Source of the DNA: Candidatus Iainarchaeum sp.
Lineage (GTDB): Archaea; B1Sed10-29; WALL01
Length of the DNA: 43,066 bases
Direction: 5' to 3'
Assembly (NCBI GenBank): GCA_021162685.1
Contig: JAGGYF010000044.1
Location: forward strand, 1 to 43,066
This document shows positions 8,903-18,383 of this stretch, in pieces. Within the stretch, counting starts at the first letter, position 1. Each line of letters starts with the position of its first letter. The position numbers and the translations under genes are program-made. A model generated the notes under the pieces. The model did not search any database. It was not told where the DNA came from and worked only from the letters and a program-made list of their open reading frames with translations.

Positions 8903-8935
8903 GACATCACCCAATGTTTCTACTGAGGAGCATCG

Positions 8936-8965
8936 CGATGCGCCGGTCCATGCGCATTATGGACT
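8936..8965 (-). repeat. 30-bp repeat copy A beside tRNA-Ala
   Basis: CGATGCGCCGGTCCATGCGCATTATGGACT; identical to 9063-9092. Confidence 0.95.
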
Positions 8966-8967
8966 AG

Positions 8968-9040
8968 TGGACCTGCCGGGATTTGAACCCGGGACCTCTC
9001 GCACGCCAAGCGAGCACTCTTCCAGCTGAGCTACAGGCCC
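8968..9040 (-). tRNA. tRNA-Ala (anticodon GGC)
   Basis: Minus strand GGGCCTGTAGCTCAGCTGGAAGAGTGCTCGCTTGGCGTGCGAGAGGTCCCGGGTTCAAATCCCGGCAGGTCCA; full cloverleaf. Confidence 0.95.
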
Positions 9041-9062
9041 TTGAGTGGTACCTTGTGTACCA

Positions 9063-9092
9063 CGATGCGCCGGTCCATGCGCATTATGGACT
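9063..9092 (-). repeat. 30-bp repeat copy B beside tRNA-Ala, fused to a duplicated tRNA 5' end
   Basis: Identical to 8936-8965; followed by CTGAGCTACAGGCCC (9091-9105) = tRNA 5' end 9026-9040. Confidence 0.95.
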
Positions 9093-9159
9093 GAGCTACA
9101 GGCCCATCCAATATTTTTACAAGCATATCTATATAAACTTGATTTTTCAAAAGAATAAC

Positions 9160-9540
9160 ATGGCACTTATTCTAAAAGGAAGGGTTGTTTCTGGCTCAAA
9201 AGAGGGGGCATATTTCATCAGTAAATATACTGATAAACTTGAAAAGATAACAAAGTTCCACCCCTTTCCAGGTACACTCAATATAGAGTGTAATGTTGCT
9301 CCAAATTACCCATCGCGGGGGCACTTCATATCAAGCTGGACAGAGGGGGGCAAGAGGTTTGGAGCAGTTTGGTTGTATCCATGCATACTGCTGAACACAA
9401 GGGGATACGTTATTGTGCCAGAGATGGCAAGGCACGCACCAAATATCATTGAGGTCATATCCCCCTATTGTCTAAGGCATAAATTTAATCTAAAGGATGG
9501 GGATTATCTGGAAGTTGAGGTTGAGGAAGTAAAAGCATAA
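9160..9540 (+). CDS. ribK: Archaeal CTP-dependent riboflavin kinase (DUF120)
   Basis: LKGRVVSGSKEGAYFIS...FHPFPGTLNIE...FGAVWLYPC...LRHKFNLKDGDYLEVEV. Confidence 0.85.
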   Translation: MALILKGRVVSGSKEGAYFISKYTDKLEKITKFHPFPGTLNIECNVAPNYPSRGHFISSWTEGGKRFGAVWLYPCILLNTRGYVIVPEMARHAPNIIEVISPYCLRHKFNLKDGDYLEVEVEEVKA

Positions 9541-9571
9541 CTTTTTATTGCATGACTCTCTATCTTTTATC

Positions 9572-10018
9572 ATGAGCCACATAAGCGAACTCCCAGTTAC
9601 AAAACTCATGAAGAAGAAGTTTGTCAAACTAAAACCTAATGACTCCATAAAAAAGGTATTCAAGTTATTTTCTGAGAAGAGGGTAAATTCAATACCTGTG
9701 TTTGAAGGAAAAAAGTTCATTGGTGAAGTCCACAAACTAGACCTCCTAAAACTTGTTGTAAATCCAAGGAAGATGCCATTTGAGCAAGTTATAAAGTTCG
9801 GTGTAAAAGCGGATTTTGGTTATTATGCCAAGAAGGTTTCAGATATCCTGACAAGACATGAGACAACAATCAATGCTGATGCAACAGTTGGGGAGGCTGC
9901 GATGATGATGTTGGTTGAGGGCGATTCTCTGATCCCAGTTGTGAAGGACGGGAAGATAATAGGTGTGATAACAGAGCAGGACATAGTAAATGCAATATTC
10001 AGAAGAATGAAGAAGTGA
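9572..10018 (+). CDS. CBS-domain protein
   Basis: Two CBS repeats: LKPNDSIKKVFKLFSEKRVNSIPVFEGKKFIGEV and INADATVGEAAMMMLVEGDSLIPVVKDGKIIGVITEQDIV. Confidence 0.85.
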   Translation: MSHISELPVTKLMKKKFVKLKPNDSIKKVFKLFSEKRVNSIPVFEGKKFIGEVHKLDLLKLVVNPRKMPFEQVIKFGVKADFGYYAKKVSDILTRHETTINADATVGEAAMMMLVEGDSLIPVVKDGKIIGVITEQDIVNAIFRRMKK

Positions 10019-10022
10019 TAAT

Positions 10023-11174
10023 ATGGAGTTCCTTTTGGATCTTGCGTTAATTCTCATTTTTACTAAACTATTCGGTGAATTTTTTGAACGCATTGGGATG
10101 CCTGAGCTTCTTGGAGCAATCCTAGCAGGATTTGTCTTTGGTCCTGTGCTTGGTATAGTTGACATAACAAACATAGAGGGATTTGGTCAGATAGGCCTTA
10201 TCCTCTTGCTTTTTGTTGCTGGTTTTTCTGAGGTTGATGTTGAACAGATGTTAAAAGACAAAAAAGCAGGCATACTCATTGGTGTATTTGACTCTATATT
10301 GCCCCTAGCTGTTGGGTTTTACTTTTCTAGTTACTTTGGATTGCCCTTTACAACCTCTCTTTTCATTGGTGTTGCATTGGCAGCAACATCCATCTCCATA
10401 TCGCTTGGGGCATTTATTGAGAAGGGAAAACTGAATACGCGAGTGGGTCGCTCTATATTAGGTGCTTCAGTTGTTGATGACATCATAGGCCTTCTACTGC
10501 TAGCGATTGTTGTTTCAATAGGCAAAAGAGGGACTCTACCTTCCATCTCTGATATTGGTGAAATAGTATTTGGCATTGGATTGTTTGCAGTCATATTTCT
10601 TGTTGCAGCAGTTGTCTTTCCCGTACTTGTGAAATACAGCAGAAAGTTTGAGGCAGATGAGGCCCAATTCTCCACTGTTATTGTGCTGGTTATTTTACTG
10701 GCATTTCTTGCAGAGAAACTCGGACTGTCAACCGTGCTGGGCGCATTTCTCGGTGGATTACTCCTCTCAAAGGTATCCCAACTTGCAACAAAGTCCTTCC
10801 TTGAAAAACTGCACGTCGTTTCTGAGGGAATCTTCATCCCCATGTTCTTTGCATGGGTTGGACTGAAGATTGTTTTAGACCCACAGGCAATCAGCTTTTT
10901 TACACTTGGTTTGATCATCCTGGCGATACTTAGCAAGTTTATAGCTGCATACATATCTGGAAAAATAAATAGGTTTAACAACGATGAATGTTTGGCATTA
11001 GGCGTAGGCATGATACCAAGGGGAGAGGTTGCATTAGTCGTTCTGATTTTGGGCATGCAGTTGGGGGTTATCCCAGACTATGTCTTCTCATCATTCATGC
11101 TCTTAATCTTTATTTCGGTATTCTTGACACCTCTTTTGCTCTCTCCGATTCTCAAAAGGAGATTGCCTAGATAA
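10023..11174 (+). CDS. CPA2/Kef-type cation:proton antiporter
   Basis: 383 aa polytopic; FERIGMPELLGAILAGFVFGP; SVVDDIIGLLLLAIV; IPRGEVALVVLILG. Confidence 0.88.
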   Translation: MEFLLDLALILIFTKLFGEFFERIGMPELLGAILAGFVFGPVLGIVDITNIEGFGQIGLILLLFVAGFSEVDVEQMLKDKKAGILIGVFDSILPLAVGFYFSSYFGLPFTTSLFIGVALAATSISISLGAFIEKGKLNTRVGRSILGASVVDDIIGLLLLAIVVSIGKRGTLPSISDIGEIVFGIGLFAVIFLVAAVVFPVLVKYSRKFEADEAQFSTVIVLVILLAFLAEKLGLSTVLGAFLGGLLLSKVSQLATKSFLEKLHVVSEGIFIPMFFAWVGLKIVLDPQAISFFTLGLIILAILSKFIAAYISGKINRFNNDECLALGVGMIPRGEVALVVLILGMQLGVIPDYVFSSFMLLIFISVFLTPLLLSPILKRRLPR

Positions 11175-11230
11175 GCTCTAATCCCATAAACTTTTTATTC
11201 TCCTATTTGTTCTATACCTATGGTGATATT

Positions 11231-11668
11231 GTGAGAATAGGCATTATTGAGGTTTTAGGGGCAGAAGAGGTAAATGACGTTCTGGAGAAAGAATTTGAGA
11301 AGGAGGTATCCACTGTAGAGATAAAGCGTTTACTTGTACCAACAATAGATGATGCAGCATTGGGTGCAAAGAAACTGTTTGAGGATGCAAACTGTGATTT
11401 TGTTGTCATTGGTTATGCTCTAGAAGAAGGAGAAAAGCTGTCACAGGCATTTCAATATTCTGTACTAAAGGCTCAATACGACTTTAAAAAGCACGTTTTT
11501 AGGGTGATAGTGCCTCATGACCAGGATATAGAACCATATGCGAAAGCAGCAGCAATGGAGATTATAAGATACTTCTATAAGCCTTCTGAGTTACAGAGAG
11601 AAAAGAGCACATTGGCAGAAAATCAACAAACAACGGAAACATTTAATCCATTTGCGATGTTTGGGTGA
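11231..11668 (+). CDS. Archaeal-type riboflavin synthase / lumazine synthase family protein
   Basis: GTG start; RIGIIEVLGAEEV...VEIKRLLVPTIDDAALGAKKLFEDANCDFVVIGYALEE...FRVIVPHDQD. Confidence 0.65.
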   Translation: MRIGIIEVLGAEEVNDVLEKEFEKEVSTVEIKRLLVPTIDDAALGAKKLFEDANCDFVVIGYALEEGEKLSQAFQYSVLKAQYDFKKHVFRVIVPHDQDIEPYAKAAAMEIIRYFYKPSELQREKSTLAENQQTTETFNPFAMFG

Positions 11669-11672
11669 TTAG

Positions 11673-11990
11673 ATGCAGAAATGCGATGATGTTTCAGTAG
11701 TTTTTGTTACTGCTCCAACGTTGACAGAAGCCAGGTTAATAGCGAAGACTCTTATTGCAGAAAAAAAGGCAGCATGTGTTCAAATACAAAAGGTTGAATC
11801 GTTTTTCAAATGGGAAGAACAGTTGAAAGAAATTGAAGAGTACCTGATTATAATAAAGGCAAAAACATCAAGGCTTGATGAGATTGAAGACCATGTAAAG
11901 CAGTATAGTACGTATGATACACCAGAGATCATATCACTACCAGTGCAATACGGGAGTAAGGATTATCTGGATTGGGTTAGGAGTCATTGA
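11673..11990 (+). CDS. cutA: CutA1-family divalent-cation tolerance protein
   Basis: VFVTAPTLTEARLIAKTLIAEKKAACVQIQKVESFFKWEEQLKEIEEYLIIIKAK. Confidence 0.92.
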   Translation: MQKCDDVSVVFVTAPTLTEARLIAKTLIAEKKAACVQIQKVESFFKWEEQLKEIEEYLIIIKAKTSRLDEIEDHVKQYSTYDTPEIISLPVQYGSKDYLDWVRSH

Positions 11991-12642
11991 AATCATTCAG
12001 TTTTCTTTGGTACTTTTTATCCTCAATCCTCTTGGACGTATCCCAACTCTTTCTTACTTCAGGAGGCATCTTTCCATGCTCCTCAAAATAACTATTAAGG
12101 AATTTCTGAGTTAATGGGTCGCTTGGATATCCACTGCCGATCTCCCCATATCTTTTTTTCAGACGTTCAATTACTTTATCTCTTTCAACTTTAGCAATTA
12201 TAGATGCTGCTGAAACTATTGGATGATTAACATCTGCTTTGTGTTCAACAACCAACTCAAACTCTTTTCCTAAGTACTTATGTAATCTTCTGACAAATAC
12301 ACTCGTATCTGTGTCTGGGCAATCCACAATTATCCGTTTTGGTTTTTCCTTAAAACTTAAAACAAGTTCTGCAATCTTTTTTGCTTCAACCTCATTTAAG
12401 CTCATTATAGAACGTAGCCCATCTATTTCTTTTGCAGGGATTTCAACAAAATGTACCTCTTTCGCTACCTTTCGTATCTTATCAGCAAGTTCTTCTCTTC
12501 TGCTGGGGCTCAGCATCTTTGAATCCTTGCATCCCATCTCGGAGTAGGTAATGCTAGCATTTTCTGTGTCTAGTACGCCTGCGATAATCATGGGTCCTAT
12601 AACTGGACCCCGTCCTGCTTCATCAATGCCCAAGATAAGCAT
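11977..12642 (-). CDS. rnhB: Ribonuclease HII
   Basis: MLILGIDEAGRGPVIGPMIIAGV...DSKMLSPSRREELADKI...ADVNHPIVSAASIIAKVERD. Confidence 0.95.
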   Translation of the reverse strand: MLILGIDEAGRGPVIGPMIIAGVLDTENASITYSEMGCKDSKMLSPSRREELADKIRKVAKEVHFVEIPAKEIDGLRSIMSLNEVEAKKIAELVLSFKEKPKRIIVDCPDTDTSVFVRRLHKYLGKEFELVVEHKADVNHPIVSAASIIAKVERDKVIERLKKRYGEIGSGYPSDPLTQKFLNSYFEEHGKMPPEVRKSWDTSKRIEDKKYQRKLNDFNDS

Positions 12643-12863
12643 TACACCAACGCCTTTTCTGATTTTTTCATGTCAAATCTAATTTTAAAAAGAGCAATGA
12701 GTACAACTGCCAGCAATAGCATATATGTGTTCCAAAACAAGGAGAACGGCTTTACATTATAGAACATCAGAAAAGAATACAGCCAAGAAACAAAAACAAG
12801 TAGCATTACAACCATCTCAAACCTACAAACATTTTGTATATACCTACTTACTCTTTTTTCCAT
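12642..12863 (-). CDS. Small membrane protein, hypothetical
   Basis: 73 aa, two hydrophobic helices. Confidence 0.5.
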   Translation of the reverse strand: MEKRVSRYIQNVCRFEMVVMLLVFVSWLYSFLMFYNVKPFSLFWNTYMLLLAVVLIALFKIRFDMKKSEKALV

Positions 12864-13252
12864 ATTTTTTTCCTCCTTATAATTGTCCCTCTATACTTAT
12901 GTGGATGATACCAATATGTGTCAACAACCTTTATGCCTGCTTTTTCAAAGCATCTTCTTGTCCAATCATTTCCAGTTATTGCCACATCTACATGAACTTT
13001 ATCCAAGATTTGCTTTACCCATTTTTCATCATCGTTTACGTCTGGGATAGGTATAACCTTAATTCTTGGAAATTTCTCTTTAATCATTCTTACTCGTTCT
13101 TCATAGGAGTATGGGTTACGCAAGGTCCCAGATTCCTGGCTGCTTCCTATGCCTATGATAACCTCGTCATAATCCTTCAATGCCTGTTTTATGGCATGTA
13201 TGTGTCCTTTGTGCAGTGGTTGGAACCTTCCTACAAAGATTGCAGTGGTCAT
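12848..13252 (-). CDS. Nicotinamide-nucleotide adenylyltransferase-like nucleotidyltransferase
   Basis: MTTAIFVGRFQPLHKGHIHAIKQAL: HxGH; YSYEERVRMI; ends soon after the GTIIRR motif. Confidence 0.8.
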   Translation of the reverse strand: MTTAIFVGRFQPLHKGHIHAIKQALKDYDEVIIGIGSSQESGTLRNPYSYEERVRMIKEKFPRIKVIPIPDVNDDEKWVKQILDKVHVDVAITGNDWTRRCFEKAGIKVVDTYWYHPHKYRGTIIRRKKIWKKE

Positions 13253-13331
13253 ACATTAATTTCTCGTTCTGTATTAAAAACCCCTTTCTCTTGGCAATAA
13301 GTTTTTAAACATTACAGTTAAAATATAACTG

Positions 13332-14240
13332 ATGTTATCCACCTCTTTTGCGGGGATAGAGCTAGAAAACCCCACAGTTTTAGCAGCAGGCATTCTCGGG
13401 ACAAGTGCTGCAATCCTAAAACGGGTTGCAGATTCTGGTGCTGGTGCAGTTACTATAAAGTCTATTGGGCCGAAAAAGAGGGAAGGCCATTCTAACCCCA
13501 CGGTGCTGTTTTTTGATTCATATCTTATGAATGCTGTTGGTCTTCCAACCCCTGGGTATAGAAATATGGAAAGAGAGTGGGAGGAATTAAAAGAAATTAA
13601 TGTACCAGTTATCGCTAGTATCTATGCCAGTTCCATAGAAGAGTTTGTAGAAGTCGCGCAATATGTAGCGTCAAGAAAACCAGATGCAATTGAGCTGAAT
13701 ATAAGTTGCCCCAACACAAAAGCGCACGGAATGTTGTTCGGAAAAGACCCAAGTATTGCACACGATGTTGTTTCTCAAGTAAAAGAAGTCACTAATAATA
13801 TTCCGATATTTGCAAAACTCACCCCAAACACTGACAGGGTTATAGAAGTTGCTAGGGCGTGTGAAGAAGCAGGAGCTGATGCTATAGTAGCATTTAATAC
13901 ATGGGGTCCTGGTATGTACATTGATATAAACACAAGAAGACCAGTACTCCACTACAGAACAGGAGGGGTCTCTGGCCCAGCGGTGAAACCACTTGTTGTC
14001 AAAGGCATTTACGAATTGTACGAACATGTATCACTACCCATCTTAGGAGTAGGAGGCATTACAAATGGTAATGATGCAATAGAGATGATTATGGCTGGCG
14101 CATCCGCTATTGGCATAGGCTCTGCTGTTTACTACAGAGGAATAGATGTGTTCAAGAGGATATGTGATGAGATGCAGGGGTGGATGTTAACCCATGACTA
14201 CAAGAGCATAAAGGAGTTAGTAGGGGTTGCACATGAATGA
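13332..14240 (+). CDS. pyrD: Dihydroorotate dehydrogenase
   Basis: FAGIELENPTVLAAGILGTS...ELNISCPNTKAHG...GVGGITNGNDAIEMIMAGASAIGIGSA. Confidence 0.95.
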   Translation: MLSTSFAGIELENPTVLAAGILGTSAAILKRVADSGAGAVTIKSIGPKKREGHSNPTVLFFDSYLMNAVGLPTPGYRNMEREWEELKEINVPVIASIYASSIEEFVEVAQYVASRKPDAIELNISCPNTKAHGMLFGKDPSIAHDVVSQVKEVTNNIPIFAKLTPNTDRVIEVARACEEAGADAIVAFNTWGPGMYIDINTRRPVLHYRTGGVSGPAVKPLVVKGIYELYEHVSLPILGVGGITNGNDAIEMIMAGASAIGIGSAVYYRGIDVFKRICDEMQGWMLTHDYKSIKELVGVAHE

Positions 14241-15006
14241 TGTAACAAAAACCTACAAAATCTTGGAGATAAAACAGGAGACCCCAACAATAAAAACATT
14301 TACATTGGATACTGCTTTGGAGGGCACACCAGGACAATTTGTTATGGTATGGGTTCCAGGTGTTGATGAAATCCCCATAAGCATTTCTAATTTTGATCCA
14401 TTACAAATTACTGTCAAAGAGGTGGGGGAAGCAACAAAAGCATTACATAAGAAGAGGATAGGTGATTACATAGGCATAAGGGGGCCATACGGAAATGGAT
14501 TTGGGTTGGTTGGAGAACGAGTTTTAGTAGTTGGTGGTGGCGTAGGTATTGCTCCTTTACGAACCCTTATGAAAAATAAAAATAAACAGTTCACAGTTGT
14601 CTTAGGAGCACAGACGAAGTCGGAGATATTTTTTGAGGAAGATTTCAAAAGAAATGCCGATGTTTTTGTATGCACAGATGACGGAAGCTATGGAAAAAAG
14701 GCATTTGCAACCCAACTTGCTGAGGAGTTGATACAGAACAATAGATATGATATGGTTGTAGCATGCGGTCCAGAAATTATGTTGAAGTATCTATTCGGAA
14801 TAACTGAGAAACATAAAATCAATGCTCAGTTCTCCATGGAAAGATGGATGAAATGTGGTGTTGGTTTATGTGGCCATTGTAGCCTAGACCCTACTGGTTG
14901 GAGGGTATGTAAAGAAGGCCCTGTATTCAGTTCAGAACAACTGAGAAAAGTAACGGAGTTTTTCAGATATAAGAGAGACCAATCTGGTACAGAGGTAGAA
15001 CTATGA
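14233..15006 (+). CDS. pyrK: Dihydroorotate dehydrogenase electron-transfer subunit
   Basis: VVGGGVGIAPLRTLM; MERWMKCGVGLCGHCSLDPTGWRVCKEGPVF Fe-S motif. Confidence 0.93.
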   Translation: MNDVTKTYKILEIKQETPTIKTFTLDTALEGTPGQFVMVWVPGVDEIPISISNFDPLQITVKEVGEATKALHKKRIGDYIGIRGPYGNGFGLVGERVLVVGGGVGIAPLRTLMKNKNKQFTVVLGAQTKSEIFFEEDFKRNADVFVCTDDGSYGKKAFATQLAEELIQNNRYDMVVACGPEIMLKYLFGITEKHKINAQFSMERWMKCGVGLCGHCSLDPTGWRVCKEGPVFSSEQLRKVTEFFRYKRDQSGTEVEL

Positions 15007-16325
15007 GTTTCGTGTTGAAGAATTGTAGGATTATAAAGAATGGAAGAGTGGTGGAAACCGACATAGAGATTGAAAACGGCAAAATAATTAAGGTTGCAAA
15101 AGGTCTGCATGCTGATGAAGAGAGGGACGCGAAAAGGAATATAGTTCTACCAGGTTTAATTGATTCACATGTGCATTTTAGGTATCCAGGACACGAATAT
15201 AAAGAGACGTGGGAAACAGGCTCTAGGGCTGCTGCAAAGGGAGGCGTAACAACTGTTTTAGATATGCCAAATAACGCCCCATCATGCAAGACATTATCTA
15301 TTTTAGAGATGAAACGAAAGAAAGCCAGCAAAGATTCAATTATTGATTTTGGATTCCATTTTGGCGCAGCGCCAGATAACTTTGATGAGATTAAAAACGC
15401 GGAGAACATAGCATCCGTGAAGGTATATATGGGCAGCACAACCGGAACTTTACTTTTAGATGATGACGGAAAACTTTTAGAGCTTTTTCAGATACTTTCT
15501 AGTAAAGACATCATAGCAACTGTCCATGCTGTAAATGACCAATTAATGAATCACTTTGTGAAAATCGCGAAAAGCATTGCAGAGGCAGACCCATCTATAC
15601 ATTGCTTTATAAGGCAAAACATATGTGTTGCAGAGCCAGCATCAAGAGCCGCTATCCTTGCAAAGCATGCAGGCGCGAGGTTACATATCACGCATATGAG
15701 CACAAGACAAGAACTTGAGGTTGTTAAGCTTGCAAAGCAGAATGGGTCCCCAGTGACTTGTGATGTTACTCCTCATCATCTCTTCTTCAATTCAGATAAG
15801 ATGCGAACCCTAAAAAACTTTGCGAAGATGAACCCATGCCTGAAAAGTGAAGCTGATAGGCAAGCAATGTGGTATGGCTTAAAAGCGGGACTTATTGATA
15901 TTGTTGCCACAGACCATGCTCCTCATACAATAGAAGAAAAAGAGAGGGATTATTGGTATGCCCCCTCTGGTGTCCCAGGCGTAGAATATAGATTGCCATT
16001 AATGCTTGATGCTGTAAACAAAGGCATCATTGACCTTGCTCTACTACAAAAGGTATGCTGTGAGAATCCTGCCAGGATATACAGAATAAACAACAAAGGG
16101 AAGATTGAACCAGGATACGATGCTGACCTTGTTGTTATTGACATGAACATGGAAAGAACAATAACGAAGGATGACATAGTATCAAAGTGTGGGTGGAGCC
16201 CATATGAAGGTATGACACTAAGAGGATGGCCCATACAAACATATCTACGCGGAAAGTTAATATATGATAATGGAGAATTCTATCATGCAGAAGGAAGAGA
16301 AGTTTCCTATTCGCGAGGTGTTTGA
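15003..16325 (+). CDS. pyrC: Dihydroorotase
   Basis: GLIDSHVHFRYPGHEYKETWETGSRAAAKGGVTTVLDMPN...DIVATDHAPHT. Confidence 0.95.
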   Translation: MSFVLKNCRIIKNGRVVETDIEIENGKIIKVAKGLHADEERDAKRNIVLPGLIDSHVHFRYPGHEYKETWETGSRAAAKGGVTTVLDMPNNAPSCKTLSILEMKRKKASKDSIIDFGFHFGAAPDNFDEIKNAENIASVKVYMGSTTGTLLLDDDGKLLELFQILSSKDIIATVHAVNDQLMNHFVKIAKSIAEADPSIHCFIRQNICVAEPASRAAILAKHAGARLHITHMSTRQELEVVKLAKQNGSPVTCDVTPHHLFFNSDKMRTLKNFAKMNPCLKSEADRQAMWYGLKAGLIDIVATDHAPHTIEEKERDYWYAPSGVPGVEYRLPLMLDAVNKGIIDLALLQKVCCENPARIYRINNKGKIEPGYDADLVVIDMNMERTITKDDIVSKCGWSPYEGMTLRGWPIQTYLRGKLIYDNGEFYHAEGREVSYSRGV

Positions 16326-16326
16326 G

Positions 16327-17088
16327 ATGGAGGATTATAAAAAAGAATTCGCTAAGTTACTTGCAGATACAGGCGCGCTATTCTTTGATGAAGGTTTGAT
16401 CCTAAAAGACGGGAGACCAACGCCCTATTTTGTTAATATGGGGAAATTTAAAACAGGCAAATTAAACTTTCTTTTGGGTACGTACTATGCAGATATGCTC
16501 GTTAGTAAAGGCATTGCTGATAACATTGATGTTATCTTTGGACCATCTTACAAAGGAAGTGCAATAGCAAACGCAACTGTCGCAGCCCTATGGGTAAAAC
16601 ATAGCATAGACAAAGCATTTGAGTATGATAGAAAGGAGGCTAAGACCCATGGAGATGCAAGTAAGTCTGCAAAGCTTTTCGTAAATGGTGCATTTTTTGA
16701 CGGTTGCAAAGTATTTTTGGTTGATGATGTAGGTACTTCTATGAAAACAAAATACGAAGCAATTGAAAAGTTGAATGCAGAGAGCGAAAGAAAAGGTATA
16801 AAAATAAATTTGGTTGGCGTTGGCATAGGAGTAGACAGAGAGCAAACAACAGCGGTTTATGATGAAAACGGAAATGTCATACTAAATGCCAGAGGAGAAG
16901 ACGCCATAGGCGACTTTATGAAAAAGACAGGTATTCCTGTATACTCTGTTGTGGGTATAAGAGAGGTGATAGATTACCTATATGCAGAGAAGTATCCAGT
17001 CCTAGTTAACAAAAAGAAACAGCCAATCCCAGAGGAGATAAAGAAGGAATTTGATGAATATATGAAAATATATGGAGTAGAGAGGTGA
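16327..17088 (+). CDS. pyrE: Orotate phosphoribosyltransferase
   Basis: GALFFDEGLILKDGRPTPYFVNMG; PRPP motif VFLVDDVGTSMKTK; follows pyrC. Confidence 0.92.
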   Translation: MEDYKKEFAKLLADTGALFFDEGLILKDGRPTPYFVNMGKFKTGKLNFLLGTYYADMLVSKGIADNIDVIFGPSYKGSAIANATVAALWVKHSIDKAFEYDRKEAKTHGDASKSAKLFVNGAFFDGCKVFLVDDVGTSMKTKYEAIEKLNAESERKGIKINLVGVGIGVDREQTTAVYDENGNVILNARGEDAIGDFMKKTGIPVYSVVGIREVIDYLYAEKYPVLVNKKKQPIPEEIKKEFDEYMKIYGVER

Positions 17089-18026
17089 ATGATATGAACT
17101 TTGCGGATCTTCTAATACAAAAGATTGAGGAAAGGAACAATCCAAGTGTTGTTGGGTTAGACCCAAGGATTGAAAACATACCCTCTTCCATAAGGGAAGA
17201 AAAAGCCAACAAATATGGAGATACAGCACAGGCAGTTGCTGCAGCGTTTCTTGAATTTAATAGAGGAATCATAGATGCAGTTCACGATATTGTTCCAGCA
17301 GTCAAGCCACAAATGGCATTTTATGAGCAATATGGTCCTTATGGCGTTGAGGCATTTATTGAAACAGTAAAGTATGCCAAATCAAAAGGTTTGGTTGTGA
17401 TAGAGGATGCAAAAAGAAATGATATTGGGAGCACTGCTGTTGCATATGCAAACGGCCATCTTGGAGAAGTAGCAACATGTAAAGGGAATAAAATAGCAAT
17501 TTATGGCGTAGATGCCATTACAGTAAATGCCTATTTAGGTACAGATGGAATAAAACCATTTGTTGATAACATAAAAGAACACGGCAGAGGTTGTTTTATC
17601 CTCGTGAAAACATCAAACAAGAGTTCAGGAGAATTACAAGACCTAAAATTGCAAGATGGTAATACTGTTTATGAGAAGATGGCTCAGCTTGTGAACCAGT
17701 GGGGGGAAGGAACAGAAGGAACACTCGGATACTCATCTGTTGGAGCAGTTGTCGGTGCGACATATCCACAAGAAGCAAAGCGTTTAAGGGAAATCATGCC
17801 AAAGGCAATCTTTCTTGTTCCTGGTTATGGCGCACAGGGAGGAGGCGCTGATGATGTCTTGCCTTGTTTTAACCCAGACAAAAGAGGAGCGATAGTGAAC
17901 AGCTCAAGGGGCATAATTTTCGCATACCAGAGAAGAGAGGGATTTACAGAGGAGCAGTATAAAGAAGCAGCAAGGGCAGCAGCAGAGGATATGAGGGATG
18001 ATCTCAGGAGGGCATTAAATCTATGA
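17085..18026 (+). CDS. pyrF: Orotidine 5'-phosphate decarboxylase
   Basis: PSVVGLDPRIENIP...KSKGLVVIEDAKRNDIGSTAVAYA...FLVPGYGAQGGG. Confidence 0.95.
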   Translation: MNDMNFADLLIQKIEERNNPSVVGLDPRIENIPSSIREEKANKYGDTAQAVAAAFLEFNRGIIDAVHDIVPAVKPQMAFYEQYGPYGVEAFIETVKYAKSKGLVVIEDAKRNDIGSTAVAYANGHLGEVATCKGNKIAIYGVDAITVNAYLGTDGIKPFVDNIKEHGRGCFILVKTSNKSSGELQDLKLQDGNTVYEKMAQLVNQWGEGTEGTLGYSSVGAVVGATYPQEAKRLREIMPKAIFLVPGYGAQGGGADDVLPCFNPDKRGAIVNSSRGIIFAYQRREGFTEEQYKEAARAAAEDMRDDLRRALNL

Positions 18027-18383
18027 ATGTAATCAGAAAGGCAGGTAGACAGAGAGGTTTGGAATGTTTCTCAAAAAGTCCTTGCAGATGCAGTTAGAGG
18101 GTATAGGTTGATTATTGCTGAGGAGGATAAAGAGAACCCAGAGTTGATTGGATACCTTTTGTTACACAAGAAAGATGATGATGTGTGGCATATCCACACA
18201 TTAAATGTTTTGGATTCATATAGAAAAAAAGGAATAGGTTCAAAGCTTGTTGAAAAAGCGATACAGCATGTAAAAAACAGAAAAGGCAATACAATACTTG
18301 TACAGTCAGATATACTCGCACATGGATTTTGGCGGAAAAAGGGATTTGAGAAGAAAGGCAAATATTATGTATTAAGGCTCTAA
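18023..18383 (+). pseudogene. GNAT acetyltransferase with N-terminal frameshift
   Basis: ATG at 18023 overlaps the pyrF stop, reads MNVIRKAG; frame then needs a +1 shift to (V)DREVWNVSQKVLADAVRGYRLIIAEEDKENPELIGYLLLHKK...LNVLDSYRKKGIGSKLVEKAIQ. Confidence 0.65.

Noticed and set aside
10331-11056. 241-aa minus-strand ORF
   Set aside because: Antisense to the well-supported antiporter gene.
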